A stretch of DNA of 64,000 bases from an uncultured Draconibacterium sp. (lineage in GTDB: Bacteria; Bacteroidota; Bacteroidia; Bacteroidales; Prolixibacteraceae): contig NZ_CAJXTC010000022.1 in NCBI RefSeq assembly GCF_913060805.1, positions 1 through 64,000 on the forward strand, read 5' to 3'. A program made the translations under genes and the position numbers. The stretch's first letter is position 1; every line of letters begins with the position of its first letter. The notes beneath the pieces were generated by a model. That model was not told where the DNA came from, ran no database searches, and was given only the letters and a program-made list of their open reading frames with translations. Of the stretch, positions 29,444 through 38,789 are shown one piece after another.

Positions 29444-29489
29444 AGCCTGTTTTTATCATCAATTATTATCGCCAAGCTAAAGCATGGCG
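29438..29489. repeat. right REP sequences of the transposase unit
   Basis: GGCTAAAGCC (29438-29447) contains the transposase stop codon. A second unit pairs CGCCA (29470-29474) with TGGCG (29485-29489) and has a GC-TAAA-GC core. Both are inverted relative to the left-hand REPs. Confidence 0.8.
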
Positions 29490-29503
29490 CAAAACAAAAA
29501 AAT

Positions 29504-30217
29504 ATGCACTTTGCTCAAAACCTGAAATTCCTAAGAAAACGCCGCAAAAGATCGCAAATGGATCTGGCAACAGAGCTGGGACTGACGCGCACAACCCTTT
29601 CCGGCTACGAGAAAAATGTACAGCCACCTTTTCCGGTGCTGATAAAAATGTCGGAGTATTTTAATGTGTCGCTCGACGCATTGATTAAATACCGGCTGGA
29701 TGTTTTATCGGAACAGCAACTTTCGCAAATAGAAAAAGGATTTGATGTGGATGTTACCGGTCGAAAACTACGACTACTGACAATCTCGGTGGACAAAGAG
29801 GGAAAAGAAAACATTGAAATGGTTCCGGTAAAAGCACAGGCCGGCTATACCAACAGCTACGGCGATTTGGATTTTATTGCTTCGTTGCCCAAATTCAAAC
29901 TACCATTTCTGCCGGAAGACAAAACATACCGTACTTTCCAGATTCAGGGAGATTCGATGTTGCCAATAAAAGAAGGCTCGTGGGTAACGTGTTCGTTTAC
30001 AGAAGACTGGACCAACGTAAAAGATGGCAAAGCCTGCATTGTTGTAACAAAAGATGAAGGCGTAGTTTTCAAGCTGGTTTACAAACGTTTAGAAGACAAA
30101 AACTTCTTACTGGTTTCGTTAAACAGAAATTATTCGCCATATGAAATTCCGGTTTCGCAAGTGGTTGAAATATGGCAATTTGAAACCGTAAACAGTTTTG
30201 AGGTAGAAAGCGATTAA
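29504..30217 (+). CDS. LexA-like repressor: XRE helix-turn-helix plus S24 peptidase
   Basis: A 237-residue self-cleaving repressor. The N-terminal XRE domain (about 1-62) contains SQMDLATELGLTRTTLSGYE. The C-terminal S24 domain has the scissile pair A113-G114 in VKAQAGYTNSY, the nucleophile S151 in IQGDSMLPI and the general base K190 in VVFKLVYK. This is the LexA/CI design: on DNA damage, RecA filament stimulates self-cleavage and derepression. Its divergent position to dinB and the second dnaE makes those genes its likely targets. The REP transposase unit now lies between them. Confidence 0.92.
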   Translation: MHFAQNLKFLRKRRKRSQMDLATELGLTRTTLSGYEKNVQPPFPVLIKMSEYFNVSLDALIKYRLDVLSEQQLSQIEKGFDVDVTGRKLRLLTISVDKEGKENIEMVPVKAQAGYTNSYGDLDFIASLPKFKLPFLPEDKTYRTFQIQGDSMLPIKEGSWVTCSFTEDWTNVKDGKACIVVTKDEGVVFKLVYKRLEDKNFLLVSLNRNYSPYEIPVSQVVEIWQFETVNSFEVESD

Positions 30218-30276
30218 AACTTTAAACCTAAAAGGAGATTGGTAGTCCAACTTCAAATAAACCAAAAACTTTTACC

Positions 30277-31563
30277 ATGAAATCTCAAATCTTTCTATTT
30301 TCTCTTCTTTTTCTTTTTGCTGTTTCAACGAGCAAAGCACAACCCAAAGCCGAAGACAATTGGATGCAATGGCGCGGTCCGCTGGGTAACGGCGTAGCTG
30401 TAAAAGCGAATCCCCCGGTTGATTTCAGCGAAACCAAAAACCTGAAATGGAAAATCGCAATACCGGGTAGAGGAAACGCCACGCCAATTATTTACGAAGA
30501 CAAGATTGTAATTTTGACTGCTGTTCCAACAGATCCGTCTGTTGATCCGCAAGTATCGCCCAATGTAGACCACGATTTTAAAGTAATTCTGGTAAACAGA
30601 AACGATGGCAGTGTTATCTGGGAGAAAACTGTAGCCACCGATCTTCCTCAAGGCAAAATTCATGAATTAAGCAGCTGGGCCTCGAATTCTCCCTGCACCG
30701 ACGGCGAAATGATTTATGCCTATTTCGGATCTTTTGGCCTGTACGGCCTCGATTTTGACGGGAACGTCATTTGGAAACGCGATTTTGGAACAATGGAAAA
30801 ACGCATGAACTTTGGTGATGGTGCGTCGCCTTACCTATACAAAGACCGGCTTTTTATACAATGGGACCACGAAGGTGATTCGTACATCTATGCGTTGGAC
30901 AAAAAAACAGGAGAAGATGTTTGGAAGCTCGAAAGAGATGAGCCAACCTCTTGGTCCACTCCTTTTGTAGTGGAGGCCAACGGAAAAACACAGGTAATTA
31001 CCAGCGGAACCAACCAAATCATTAGTTATGATTACGAAACCGGCGAAACTATTTGGTCCGGAAAAGGACTAACACAAAATGTAATTCCGGTTCCGGTTTA
31101 CGAAAATGGTATTGTTTACCTAATGAGTGGATTTAGGGGCTCGTTTTTAAAAGCTGTCGATCTGTCGAAAGCCAGTGGCGATATTACCGATTCTGATGCA
31201 ATTATTTGGAGTTATGACCAGGATACACCTTATACCCCAACTCCTCTTTTAATGGACGGAAAGCTTTATTTCTTACGTGTAAATAATGGAGTTATGACTT
31301 GCCTTGATGCAAAAAACGGCAGCGTACATTATTCTAAAGAAAGACTGGAAGGTATAAGCACTATTTTTTCATCACCTTCGGGAGCCGACGGCAAAATTTA
31401 TATTGCAGCAAAAGGAATTTGTTTAGTTGTAAAAGCCGGTGAAAATTTTGAAATTCTGGCTTCAAACGAACTGGATGACGATTTTCATGCATCACCAGTA
31501 TTCGTTGATAACCAACTTTTTTTAAGAGGATTTGAAAATTTGTATTGTTTTGAAGAAGAATAA
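30277..31563 (+). CDS. secreted PQQ-like beta-propeller (quinoprotein-type) protein
   Basis: A 428-residue protein with a signal peptide (MKSQIFLFSLLFLFAVSTSK) and an eight-bladed-type propeller with tryptophan-docking repeats. Examples are DNWMQWRGPLGNGVAVKA, DGSVIWEKTV, YALDKKTGEDVWKLERD and YDYETGETIWSG. This is the PQQ-like/BamB-like fold. No PQQ-dehydrogenase metal or catalytic residues were recognised, so it is probably a non-enzymatic or unknown-function propeller. It converges on the GH97 gene, sharing a bidirectional terminator. It follows the LexA-like gene by 59 bp, but a functional link is not implied. Confidence 0.85.
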   Translation: MKSQIFLFSLLFLFAVSTSKAQPKAEDNWMQWRGPLGNGVAVKANPPVDFSETKNLKWKIAIPGRGNATPIIYEDKIVILTAVPTDPSVDPQVSPNVDHDFKVILVNRNDGSVIWEKTVATDLPQGKIHELSSWASNSPCTDGEMIYAYFGSFGLYGLDFDGNVIWKRDFGTMEKRMNFGDGASPYLYKDRLFIQWDHEGDSYIYALDKKTGEDVWKLERDEPTSWSTPFVVEANGKTQVITSGTNQIISYDYETGETIWSGKGLTQNVIPVPVYENGIVYLMSGFRGSFLKAVDLSKASGDITDSDAIIWSYDQDTPYTPTPLLMDGKLYFLRVNNGVMTCLDAKNGSVHYSKERLEGISTIFSSPSGADGKIYIAAKGICLVVKAGENFEILASNELDDDFHASPVFVDNQLFLRGFENLYCFEEE

Positions 31564-31585
31564 TAAATAATCATCACACAAAAAA

Positions 31586-31614
31586 ATGGCGGAAACTTTA
31601 CTAGTTCCCGCCAT
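31586..31614. terminator. bidirectional intrinsic terminator
   Basis: ATGGCGG (31586-31592) and CCGCCAT (31608-31614) pair perfectly, extended by AACT/AGTT. An A-run flanks the left and a T-run the right, so the hairpin can stop both the propeller gene (plus) and GH97 (minus), which converge here. Confidence 0.9.
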
Positions 31615-31636
31615 TTTTGTTTGAATGTTTTAATAT

Positions 31637-33577
31637 CTATTGAACCGACTCCAAAACGGCAGCATAACCACCACCGGCAACCATTTCAATTTCTATTACA
31701 TCTCCTTTTTTTACCACTTTTTCTATCTCCGCTACAGCTTCACCATGAACCGGTGTTTCATCAGTATCTGAATATATTGTCATTTTATATTCTCCTTCCG
31801 ACAGAAAATCAAGAGCCACTTCCAGTTTTCGGTCTTCACTGTTGGTCATTGCACCAATAAACCAGTCACTTTCGCTGCGGCGAGCCATTGTAATGTATTC
31901 TCCAATTTTACCGTTTAAAACATGCGTATCGTCCCAAACTGTTTTTACTTTCTTCAGGAATTCAACACCGGTTTGTCCTCTGTAATTATCAGGATGATCG
32001 CAGGCCACCTGGTAAGGACTATCGTAAATAACAAACTGCGCTAACGTGTTTGCACGGCTTCCCATAACATTGGCGGGCGTACCGTTTCTGAATTTATCGG
32101 GCATACGGTTTAAAAATCCACCGGGTGTGTAATCCATCGGACCGGCCAGCATTCGCGTAAATGGCAATGTACACAGATGCTCAGGCGTCATACACAACGA
32201 CCATTTATTGTACTCATTCCCCATCACGCCTTCGCGAGTCATTAAATTCGGATAAGTCCGGCGCCATCCTGTTGGTTTATACGCTCCATGAAAATCAACC
32301 ATTAACTGGTGTTTTGCCGCAGTGGTAACAATACGGTGATACCAGTTTACCATTTTCTGGTCGCTGCGGTCCATAAAATCAATTTTAATACCGGCAGCTC
32401 CCCATTTGTGATACAACGCGCAAGCGGCATCAAAAACCGAGCGATCAACGTCTGTCCAGTACATCCACAGCCAACATTTTACATTTTTGCTTTTTGCATA
32501 TTTAAAAATGGCTGGCATATCAAGTTGCTCGGCAGGAGTTGTAATATCTGCTTTGGGCTGATTATACATTCCGTACCACTGCCAGTCTATCAGCATATAA
32601 TCCCAGCCCATTTCCGAGGCCAGATCAATGTATTGCAGAATCACATCCTGCTCCATTTTTACTTCACCGCTCCACCAATGATCCCAGGCACTAATTCCCG
32701 GTTTAATCCACGACGGATCTTCAATTTCGCAAGGATCATTCAGGTTCTGAACGATTTCCGACTCCACCAAATCACCGGGAGTTTCACCAAGCATAAGAAC
32801 ACGCCATGGCGTAAAATGCGGAAATTTGAATACCACTTTATTTCCATTTTTAGGTTGTCCGGGCAGCGGTGCTAAATCGGAACGTAAAGCAAATTTTCCC
32901 GCTTTTGAATATGGTTTCACAAACATTCCGGCATAATCCGTCAGGTCAGCCTCTGTAAGCGCGGCATAACAATTATCAGCCACTTCAATGGTCATCGGCA
33001 GCCCGGTTACCATTTTATCCGTAATATCCGATATTTTCTTTTTCCAGAATTCCGTTTCCTGAGAGCTTACATAGTTTTTATAATCCGCCGACCAGCATGT
33101 AAAATCATCAGCAAAATTGAACACAGATAGTTCGTCGGTCATTGTATTCTCTCTGCCAGCAAACTGTTCCGGAAATTCAACACGGTAAGCAACACCATCG
33201 TTGTAGGCCCGGAATTCAACATTCACCAGACGTTTTGGGAAACGACTTTCCTGCGTATACAAAACCAGGCTGTTATAATTATTTCGAATTTCGTCGTACC
33301 GTTTTAATACCGGTTTCCAGGTTTCATCAACAGTACTTTGCTTTGAATCGAGCACAGTAAATTCTTTTCCAATCGGAGCAGCTTCAACAAACTCGAAAGC
33401 GATCGTTGAAAAATCCAATACCTCATTGTTGTTGTAGGCCACTGTGTAACCCAGCTGTTCACCAACGGAAATGGCAACAACTACTTTCCCATCGGGAGAT
33501 TTTAACTGATATTCACTTGCAGAAAGGCTGAGCACAGAAAAGGTCAGCAGTATTGTACAAAAAACGGCTCGAAACAT
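31637..33577 (-). CDS. glycoside hydrolase family 97 (alpha-galactosidase/alpha-glucosidase type)
   Basis: A 646-residue periplasmic GH97 enzyme with signal peptide MFRAVFCTILLTFSVLSLSA. The N-terminal beta-super-sandwich opens SPDGKVVVAISV and the central TIM barrel contains SAWDHWWSGE and MGWDYMLIDWQWYG. In GIKIDFMDRSDQ the Asp (D400) matches the nucleophile of the retaining alpha-galactosidase branch, rather than the inverting SusB branch. TREGVMGNEYNKW probably supplies the acid/base Glu. It would act on alpha-linked glycans in the periplasm. It is not next to the SusCD pair and is isolated by terminators. The subgroup assignment is from remembered family features. Confidence 0.9.
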   Translation of the reverse strand: MFRAVFCTILLTFSVLSLSASEYQLKSPDGKVVVAISVGEQLGYTVAYNNNEVLDFSTIAFEFVEAAPIGKEFTVLDSKQSTVDETWKPVLKRYDEIRNNYNSLVLYTQESRFPKRLVNVEFRAYNDGVAYRVEFPEQFAGRENTMTDELSVFNFADDFTCWSADYKNYVSSQETEFWKKKISDITDKMVTGLPMTIEVADNCYAALTEADLTDYAGMFVKPYSKAGKFALRSDLAPLPGQPKNGNKVVFKFPHFTPWRVLMLGETPGDLVESEIVQNLNDPCEIEDPSWIKPGISAWDHWWSGEVKMEQDVILQYIDLASEMGWDYMLIDWQWYGMYNQPKADITTPAEQLDMPAIFKYAKSKNVKCWLWMYWTDVDRSVFDAACALYHKWGAAGIKIDFMDRSDQKMVNWYHRIVTTAAKHQLMVDFHGAYKPTGWRRTYPNLMTREGVMGNEYNKWSLCMTPEHLCTLPFTRMLAGPMDYTPGGFLNRMPDKFRNGTPANVMGSRANTLAQFVIYDSPYQVACDHPDNYRGQTGVEFLKKVKTVWDDTHVLNGKIGEYITMARRSESDWFIGAMTNSEDRKLEVALDFLSEGEYKMTIYSDTDETPVHGEAVAEIEKVVKKGDVIEIEMVAGGGYAAVLESVQ

Positions 33578-33670
33578 GTTTTACTTTTTTAGTTATTGTA
33601 GGTTGTACAAATATAATATTTGAACCTTACAACTTGCCACATGAAGAGCCGAAAATCAATACCATAAAAA

Positions 33671-33702
33671 AGCCTGCTTTCGTATTTCTACTAAAACAGG
33701 CT
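33671..33702 (-). terminator. intrinsic terminator of hsp20 gene
   Basis: AGCCTG (33671-33676) pairs with CAGGCT (33697-33702), extended by TTT/AAA across one mismatch. On the minus strand the complement of TAAAAA (33665-33670) gives a T-tract. It is 30 bp beyond the stop at 33733. Confidence 0.8.
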
Positions 33703-33732
33703 CGTACTTTATAACCTTTTCTCTAAAACCAA

Positions 33733-34179
33733 TTATGACACTTTAATTTCAAGAGGCTCTTTTTCAAGCGCTTCTTCCTTTTTCGGAAGTTCGATATTCA
33801 GAATTCCATTTTCGAATTTCGCGCTAATCTTTTCAGCATCAACCGATTTTGGCAAACGATATTTCTTTTCGAAATTTTTTGGGCCAAACTCGCGGTGTGC
33901 ATATTTATAAACCTCGTTGTTTTCTTTTTCTTCTTTCTCAACCTTTACAGTCAATACATTTTTGTGAACATTCAACTGAAGATCTTCCTTCACAAATCCT
34001 GGCAACAATACTTCAATTTTAAATTCCTTTTCTGTTTCAAAAACGTTAGTTGCCGGCGATGCAGCACTATTATTTACATAGTTTTCGTGGTAATCGTTCT
34101 TCAGGAAATTGTTGAATAATTCATCAACTAAAGTTCTGTTTACGTTGTAACGTGGGTTTTCAAATCTTACTAAATTCAT
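33733..34179 (-). CDS. small heat shock protein Hsp20 (alpha-crystallin family)
   Basis: A 148-residue ATP-independent holdase chaperone. A short variable N-terminal arm (NPRYNVNRTLVDELFNNFLK) leads to the alpha-crystallin domain, starting PATNVFETEKEFKIEVLLPG, with KNFEKKYRLPKSVDAEKI and KFENGILNIELPK. No IxI tail motif is obvious; the end is LEIKVS. The ATG at 34179 is preceded by a full AGGAGG seven bases upstream, unusual for Bacteroidota and implying strong or selective translation. A second AGGAGGAAAAGT lies 85 bp further upstream. Confidence 0.95.
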   Translation of the reverse strand: MNLVRFENPRYNVNRTLVDELFNNFLKNDYHENYVNNSAASPATNVFETEKEFKIEVLLPGFVKEDLQLNVHKNVLTVKVEKEEKENNEVYKYAHREFGPKNFEKKYRLPKSVDAEKISAKFENGILNIELPKKEEALEKEPLEIKVS

Positions 34180-34186
34180 GACTTTT

Positions 34187-34192
34187 CCTCCT
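34187..34192 (-). promoter_or_regulatory. canonical Shine-Dalgarno of hsp20
   Basis: On the minus strand AGGAGG ends 7 nt before the ATG at 34179. Most genes in this window have no such site, so it decides the start and hints at special translational control. Confidence 0.85.
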
Positions 34193-34211
34193 AATATTTT
34201 AAATTCTGTTG

Positions 34212-34277
34212 TTAAAATTTTGTTTTCAAATTCTGCATGCCATAAATCAATTCCTGTTCCAATAAACTTTTCCTCCT
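34212..34277 (-). other. second AGGAGG and possible leader ORF upstream of hsp20
   Basis: AGGAGGAAAAGT at 34266-34277 repeats the 12 bases that precede the hsp20 start. Nine bases after the AGGAGG a TTG (34262) opens a 16-codon frame, MEQELIYGMQNLKTKF, stopping at 34212-34214, 33 bp before hsp20. It might be a leader peptide or the remains of a duplicated translation-start region. The TTG start makes coding uncertain. Confidence 0.35.
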
Positions 34278-34432
34278 GATTTTGTCGTTTTCGCTCCTTA
34301 AAACTATGCCATATTGGCCGTTTTGCGGTTTTCTCCCTGCATATATGTCACACCTCGTGGTTTAATGGAGATATAACCAAAAACAATCAAAGCTGAAAAT
34401 ATTGTTACCTTTGGCGCAAAATTTTTCCAGAA

Positions 34433-35125
34433 ATGAGGATCGATATCATAACAGTTTTGCCGGAAATTATTGAAAGTCCGTTCAGTCATTCAATCATTAA
34501 ACGGGCGCAGGATAAAGGACTGGCAGAAATCCATATTCATAATCTACGCGATTTTTCGGAAGACAAACACCGACGTGTTGACGACTATTCGTTTGGCAAG
34601 GGTGCCGGCATGGTAATGGCCATTCAACCCATTGAAAAAGCCATTGAAACCTTAAAAGCCGAACGCGATTATGATGAGATAATTTTCACTACACCCGACG
34701 GAGGAGTTTTTGATCAGCAGGAAGCCAATAAACTCTCGTTAAAGAAAAATTTGATCATTCTTTGCGGACATTATAAAGGAATCGATCAGCGAATTCGGGA
34801 TACATATATTACAAAAGAAATATCGGTTGGCGATTTTGTGCTAACCGGCGGCGAACTTGCTGCGGCGATTATAACCGATGCCGTTGTTCGCCTATTGCCA
34901 GGGGTGCTTTCCGACGAAACCTCTGCCCTCACCGATTCGTTCCAGGATCACCTGTTAAGTCCGCCGGTTTATACCCGTCCGGCTGAGTACAAAGGAATGA
35001 AAGTGCCCGAAGTTTTGCTTAGCGGTAACGATAAACTGGTTGATGACTGGAAACATGAACAGGCCATTGAAAGAACAAAAACATTGCGTCCCGACTTGTA
35101 CAAAAAGTATTTAGGAGAAGATTAA
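34433..35125 (+). CDS. trmD: tRNA (guanine-N1-)-methyltransferase TrmD
   Basis: Methylates G37 next to the anticodon of several tRNAs using S-adenosylmethionine, preventing frameshifts. The 230-residue SPOUT enzyme shows [12 protein letters not shown] at the start. The deep-knot SAM site follows: [25 protein letters not shown] and [14 protein letters not shown]. The C-terminal half begins [16 protein letters not shown]. The length is standard. Hsp20 is divergent to the left, and the M14 peptidase follows three bases after the stop, so those two are likely cotranscribed. No ribosomal-protein neighbours are present, unlike many bacteria. Confidence 0.97.
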   Translation: MRIDIITVLPEIIESPFSHSIIKRAQDKGLAEIHIHNLRDFSEDKHRRVDDYSFGKGAGMVMAIQPIEKAIETLKAERDYDEIIFTTPDGGVFDQQEANKLSLKKNLIILCGHYKGIDQRIRDTYITKEISVGDFVLTGGELAAAIITDAVVRLLPGVLSDETSALTDSFQDHLLSPPVYTRPAEYKGMKVPEVLLSGNDKLVDDWKHEQAIERTKTLRPDLYKKYLGED

Positions 35126-35128
35126 TTT

Positions 35129-35758
35129 ATGCCAAACACAACACCATTCAACACGATTGAAGTTATTAAAAGAGCCTCGAACCATACTGAAGCTAAAAAC
35201 ATTCTGATAATTGGCGTTTTTCATGGGGAGGAACCTCAGGGAGAATATGTAATCAACAGATATCTTGAAAACGGGATTCTTTCTGACACTAAGAATCATT
35301 TGTTTTTTATTCCCTGTTTAAATCACTGGGGAAAAGAGCGCGGCGTTCGTGTAAATCAAAATGGTGTGGATTTAAACCGAAACTACCCAACAAAAAATTG
35401 GATCGAAACAGATAAAGACGAAAACTATTCGGGGCAAAACCCTGCTTCGGAAATCGTAACCCAGCAAATGATCGATTTACTGGAAGAAGTAAAACCTGAT
35501 ATAATACTTACGCTTCATGCACCATTAAAATGTGTGAATTATGATGGTCCGGCAAAAGATCTGGCGGAGAAAATCTCTGAATTTTGTGACTATCCTGTAA
35601 TCGCTGATTTAGGTTACCCTACTCCGGGATCGTTTGGCACTTACTGCGGAGTTGAGCGCAATATTCCAACCATTACATTGGAGTATGACGACAAAGAAGA
35701 TTACGAAAGCATTTACAATAAAACGGAAAAGATTTTTGACTGGCTGGCCTCTTTTTAG
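35129..35758 (+). CDS. M14-type zinc carboxypeptidase, MpaA-like
   Basis: A 209-residue cytosolic (no signal peptide) M14-family peptidase. Zinc ligands are predicted as H32 and E35 in GVFHGEEPQG and H130 in ILTLHAPL. The catalytic Glu is E185 in TITLEYDDKED. NGVDLNRNYPTKNW carries the substrate-binding Arg. This set matches the short MpaA type, which trims gamma-D-Glu-diaminopimelate from murein tripeptide during cell-wall recycling. That substrate is an inference. The start is 3 bp after the trmD stop. Confidence 0.85.
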   Translation: MPNTTPFNTIEVIKRASNHTEAKNILIIGVFHGEEPQGEYVINRYLENGILSDTKNHLFFIPCLNHWGKERGVRVNQNGVDLNRNYPTKNWIETDKDENYSGQNPASEIVTQQMIDLLEEVKPDIILTLHAPLKCVNYDGPAKDLAEKISEFCDYPVIADLGYPTPGSFGTYCGVERNIPTITLEYDDKEDYESIYNKTEKIFDWLASF

Positions 35759-35811
35759 TTAGCAGTCTCAGTAGACAGTTATCAGTTTAGGTTACTTCCA
35801 ACTTCGAGACT

Positions 35812-38661
35812 TTAAAACCTCCTGCAGATACCACGATAGGCGCAGTACTCGCACTTTTTATCGTGTTCGGTTTGTGCAAATTCATTGTCTTCTGAAAAGA
35901 TTTCGGAAACCAAACCGGCCAACTCGCCTTCAAATTCTTCAGCAACTTCGTCAAAGAAAAAGTCTTTGTAATTCATTTTCACTGCCGCGGTAAAATTCTC
36001 GGAAAACAAACTGCGCAACGGGTAAATAGCCGCCTGAATTTCTGCTGCATTGGTTTCTGTTGCCAATCCCCACGAATAAATCAAAGCCTGCAAAATCTCC
36101 TTTTTGGGCTCTTTTGCGTCTCTTTCAAACAACTCATCAACCGTTTTAAACCGGGTCGTTTTCACATTTCCAGTTTTATAGTCGAGCACCCGGGTTACGC
36201 CTTCAGTCCGATCAACCCTGTCGATCATACCTCCAACACATATCTTTTTATCACCGGCATTTATCCAACGTTTGTAGCGCTGCTCCAGGCTAACTACCGT
36301 AAAAGGTGCCAGATCCTTATCAATTTTTAAAAGCTGTCGTAAATAGGTTATGGCATTCTCGAAAATCAGCAAAGTTTTGCCTTCCAGCTTTATTTCGCCT
36401 TTTAACGGAAGTTTCTTTTTCAAATAGTGTACAGCAATTTGTTTGGTCACCTCGTTCTCCAGCCACACACGGTCTTTCTGGATTTTTTCGATATTTTCTT
36501 TTTCTACCACACGACCAACAAACGGTTTGTACAGCTCCTCGAGTGTATCGTGAAAAATATTACCGAAAACAACACCGTCAATTTCTTCTTTCACTTCCTC
36601 CGGCTCCGGTAAGCGCACAACATACTGATAGTAAAATTTCAACCTGCAATTCAGGTAAGTATTAATAGCACTTGGCGAAAGCGGGTGATCTTCCGAATTA
36701 TTGGCCAGCAATTTCGCCACAATTTCTTTCGAACTTTTTATACGAATTTCCTCAACAGGATCATTCGAAAACGAAAAATCGAGGTTCAACATCGAAGGTT
36801 TATGCACCGAATCGTATTGCAACTGATAACCATAACGACTTAACTCACCTGTTCCGATGCCTTCTTTCACCACACTATAGGTGGCTGTAATATTTTTTGC
36901 GCGCTGAATTAGTCGATAGAAATAATAGGCATACATGGCATCCTGCTCGTCAATTCCCGGCAACCCAAATCCCAAACGGATATTAAAAGGAATAAATGAC
37001 GGTGCTGTGAATTTTCGCGGCCATTTATTTTCGTTCAATCCTAAAATGATCAGGTTTTCAAAATCAAGACAGCGGGTTTCCAGAATTCCCATTACCTGCA
37101 TTCCACTCAGCGGTTCGCCTTCAAAAGCTACTGAAACCTGTCCTAAATACTGCGAAAACAGCCTAAAATAAACGGCTTCGCTTATTTCGCGTTGCTGCTC
37201 ACTAAGTACATCATCAACAACAGCCTTTAGCTTTTCAATGGCTTGATAAATGGAATAGATCAGCTCCAAAAGCATCGCATTGTCAATTTCCGCATCTTTT
37301 AAATGACCATAAAATGCAGCAAGCACATTTAAGAAGTACGAACTGTAATCCGCAGTTTTTTCCGGCAGCGTAAATATTTGTTTGTGCAACGGCGAGAAGT
37401 CAATTTCGGCAAGTGGCACAGTAATTCGGTTGTAATTTTTTAAATGGTTAATGTACGCTTTACAAGCTTCATTCGCAGTGTCGCCCAATAATTGATGATT
37501 CAACACATCAGTTACATACCGATAATAAGCCACAAAATTATCACCTTCTTTTCGTTTGTTTTTCAGCAGCGTTACCAGCAACATTAAAAAGCCGTAAACC
37601 ACCGAATTTCGCACCGAATATCCCATAGTAACATTTACCTTGTCGATATTCGCCGGCACCGCCCCCATTGCTGAAAACAGTAAACTTTCGTCGGCCAACA
37701 CAATTGCCGTATTGTCGAACTCTTTTTTGTATGACTTTTTCGTTTCATCCAGAAAATTAGGTACCTGCTGCGCCTGGCCAAAAACCGAAGAAACAGCAAC
37801 CATCTTCATGTTTTTCCGATGGTTAAATTGCGTAGTATCCAAATCAAAACCGTCAGGCTGCGGAAATTCCAGGAGGTTTGTTCGCAGAAAATGGCCGGCT
37901 TCATTTTGCTGATCGTTCAAATATGATTCATCGTAATCCCATAAAAACTCAGCCTTTCCCAAACGTTGTAAGTGCTTAAAAAAACGTTTCTCGCAGGCAT
38001 TCAAGGCATTCAAACCTACGATATAATATTTTTTGTACGGAAAACTCTTATTTTCATCATCCAGATTTTCTGCCACTTCCCGGTCTTGCATTCCCGGATA
38101 AGCCAGTTGTTTTTCAGCCAGCTGCTTTTTAAAATCCTGATAAACGGGATACAACTTATCCCATATCGATATGTATTTTTCCTTGAATCCCTTTTTGTCT
38201 ACAACGGCCATACTTCCCCAAAACTGCTCCAGCGCTTTTTTCTGCTCGTCGGTGAGGTAGTCAAACACTGATTCAATTTCTTTCAGATCAGAAACATTGG
38301 TGAACAGATCTTTGGCATTTACCAGGTAACGATCAATATCGTTAAAATCAGCCAGCAGAATTTCACCCCAAAAGTAGAACTCATCAAAGGTTTCAGTGGT
38401 TTTGGTGTGCTTCAGAAACACATCGTAGAGCAACGAAATCAGCTGCAGCTTCTCGCCTTTTTGCATGGACGAATACGACGCCATTAACTCATTTATCGTC
38501 GTTGTATTGGGGCCAATTGCCGCACCATCAACCGTTTTCTGCAGATAATGCGTAAAAAATACACCGGCTCTGCGGTTAGGAAAAACCACACACAGATCTT
38601 TTAACTCGTTTTGATGTTTTTGATAAATAAATTTAGCGCATTGCGAGAGAAATCGTTCCAT
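35812..38661 (-). CDS. AddB/RexB-like PD-(D/E)XK nuclease with 4Fe-4S cysteines
   Basis: A 949-residue protein. The N-terminal half has the inactive-helicase look of AddB, with CVVFPNRRAGVFFTHYLQK in place of a true Walker A. The middle has GLNENKWPRKFTAPSFIP. The C-terminal nuclease shows LSPSAINTYLNCRLKFYYQY, GGMIDRVDRTEGVTRVLDYKTG and finally CEYCAYRGICRRF. The first of those Cys plus the last three form the iron-sulfur staple typical of AddB. It would act with an AddA/UvrD-type helicase in double-strand break resection. No such partner adjoins; the only neighbours are the M14 peptidase (convergent) and ggt (divergent). Confidence 0.85.
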   Translation of the reverse strand: MERFLSQCAKFIYQKHQNELKDLCVVFPNRRAGVFFTHYLQKTVDGAAIGPNTTTINELMASYSSMQKGEKLQLISLLYDVFLKHTKTTETFDEFYFWGEILLADFNDIDRYLVNAKDLFTNVSDLKEIESVFDYLTDEQKKALEQFWGSMAVVDKKGFKEKYISIWDKLYPVYQDFKKQLAEKQLAYPGMQDREVAENLDDENKSFPYKKYYIVGLNALNACEKRFFKHLQRLGKAEFLWDYDESYLNDQQNEAGHFLRTNLLEFPQPDGFDLDTTQFNHRKNMKMVAVSSVFGQAQQVPNFLDETKKSYKKEFDNTAIVLADESLLFSAMGAVPANIDKVNVTMGYSVRNSVVYGFLMLLVTLLKNKRKEGDNFVAYYRYVTDVLNHQLLGDTANEACKAYINHLKNYNRITVPLAEIDFSPLHKQIFTLPEKTADYSSYFLNVLAAFYGHLKDAEIDNAMLLELIYSIYQAIEKLKAVVDDVLSEQQREISEAVYFRLFSQYLGQVSVAFEGEPLSGMQVMGILETRCLDFENLIILGLNENKWPRKFTAPSFIPFNIRLGFGLPGIDEQDAMYAYYFYRLIQRAKNITATYSVVKEGIGTGELSRYGYQLQYDSVHKPSMLNLDFSFSNDPVEEIRIKSSKEIVAKLLANNSEDHPLSPSAINTYLNCRLKFYYQYVVRLPEPEEVKEEIDGVVFGNIFHDTLEELYKPFVGRVVEKENIEKIQKDRVWLENEVTKQIAVHYLKKKLPLKGEIKLEGKTLLIFENAITYLRQLLKIDKDLAPFTVVSLEQRYKRWINAGDKKICVGGMIDRVDRTEGVTRVLDYKTGNVKTTRFKTVDELFERDAKEPKKEILQALIYSWGLATETNAAEIQAAIYPLRSLFSENFTAAVKMNYKDFFFDEVAEEFEGELAGLVSEIFSEDNEFAQTEHDKKCEYCAYRGICRRF

Positions 38662-38789
38662 ACTTCATTTCAAAGTTCAGGGTTTAAAGTTCATAGTTTA
38701 GCCTGAATAAACAAGAATTTGATGCAATAAAATTTTCTTAAATTAGAGCTTTCGTAGTAACCTTATAGTATAAATCATTCTTTCACAAT

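Larger units (their letters stand above)
28941..29489. mobile_element. REP-associated tyrosine transposase unit (RAYT with flanking REPs)
   Basis: The unit is one transposase gene framed by inverted REP hairpins with the core GCTTTAGC/GCTAAAGC. It sits inside the divergent spacer between dinB and the LexA-like gene. RAYTs are domesticated IS200-type transposases that spread REP sequences and typically stand as single copies. Exact element ends cannot be fixed from this window. Confidence 0.8.
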
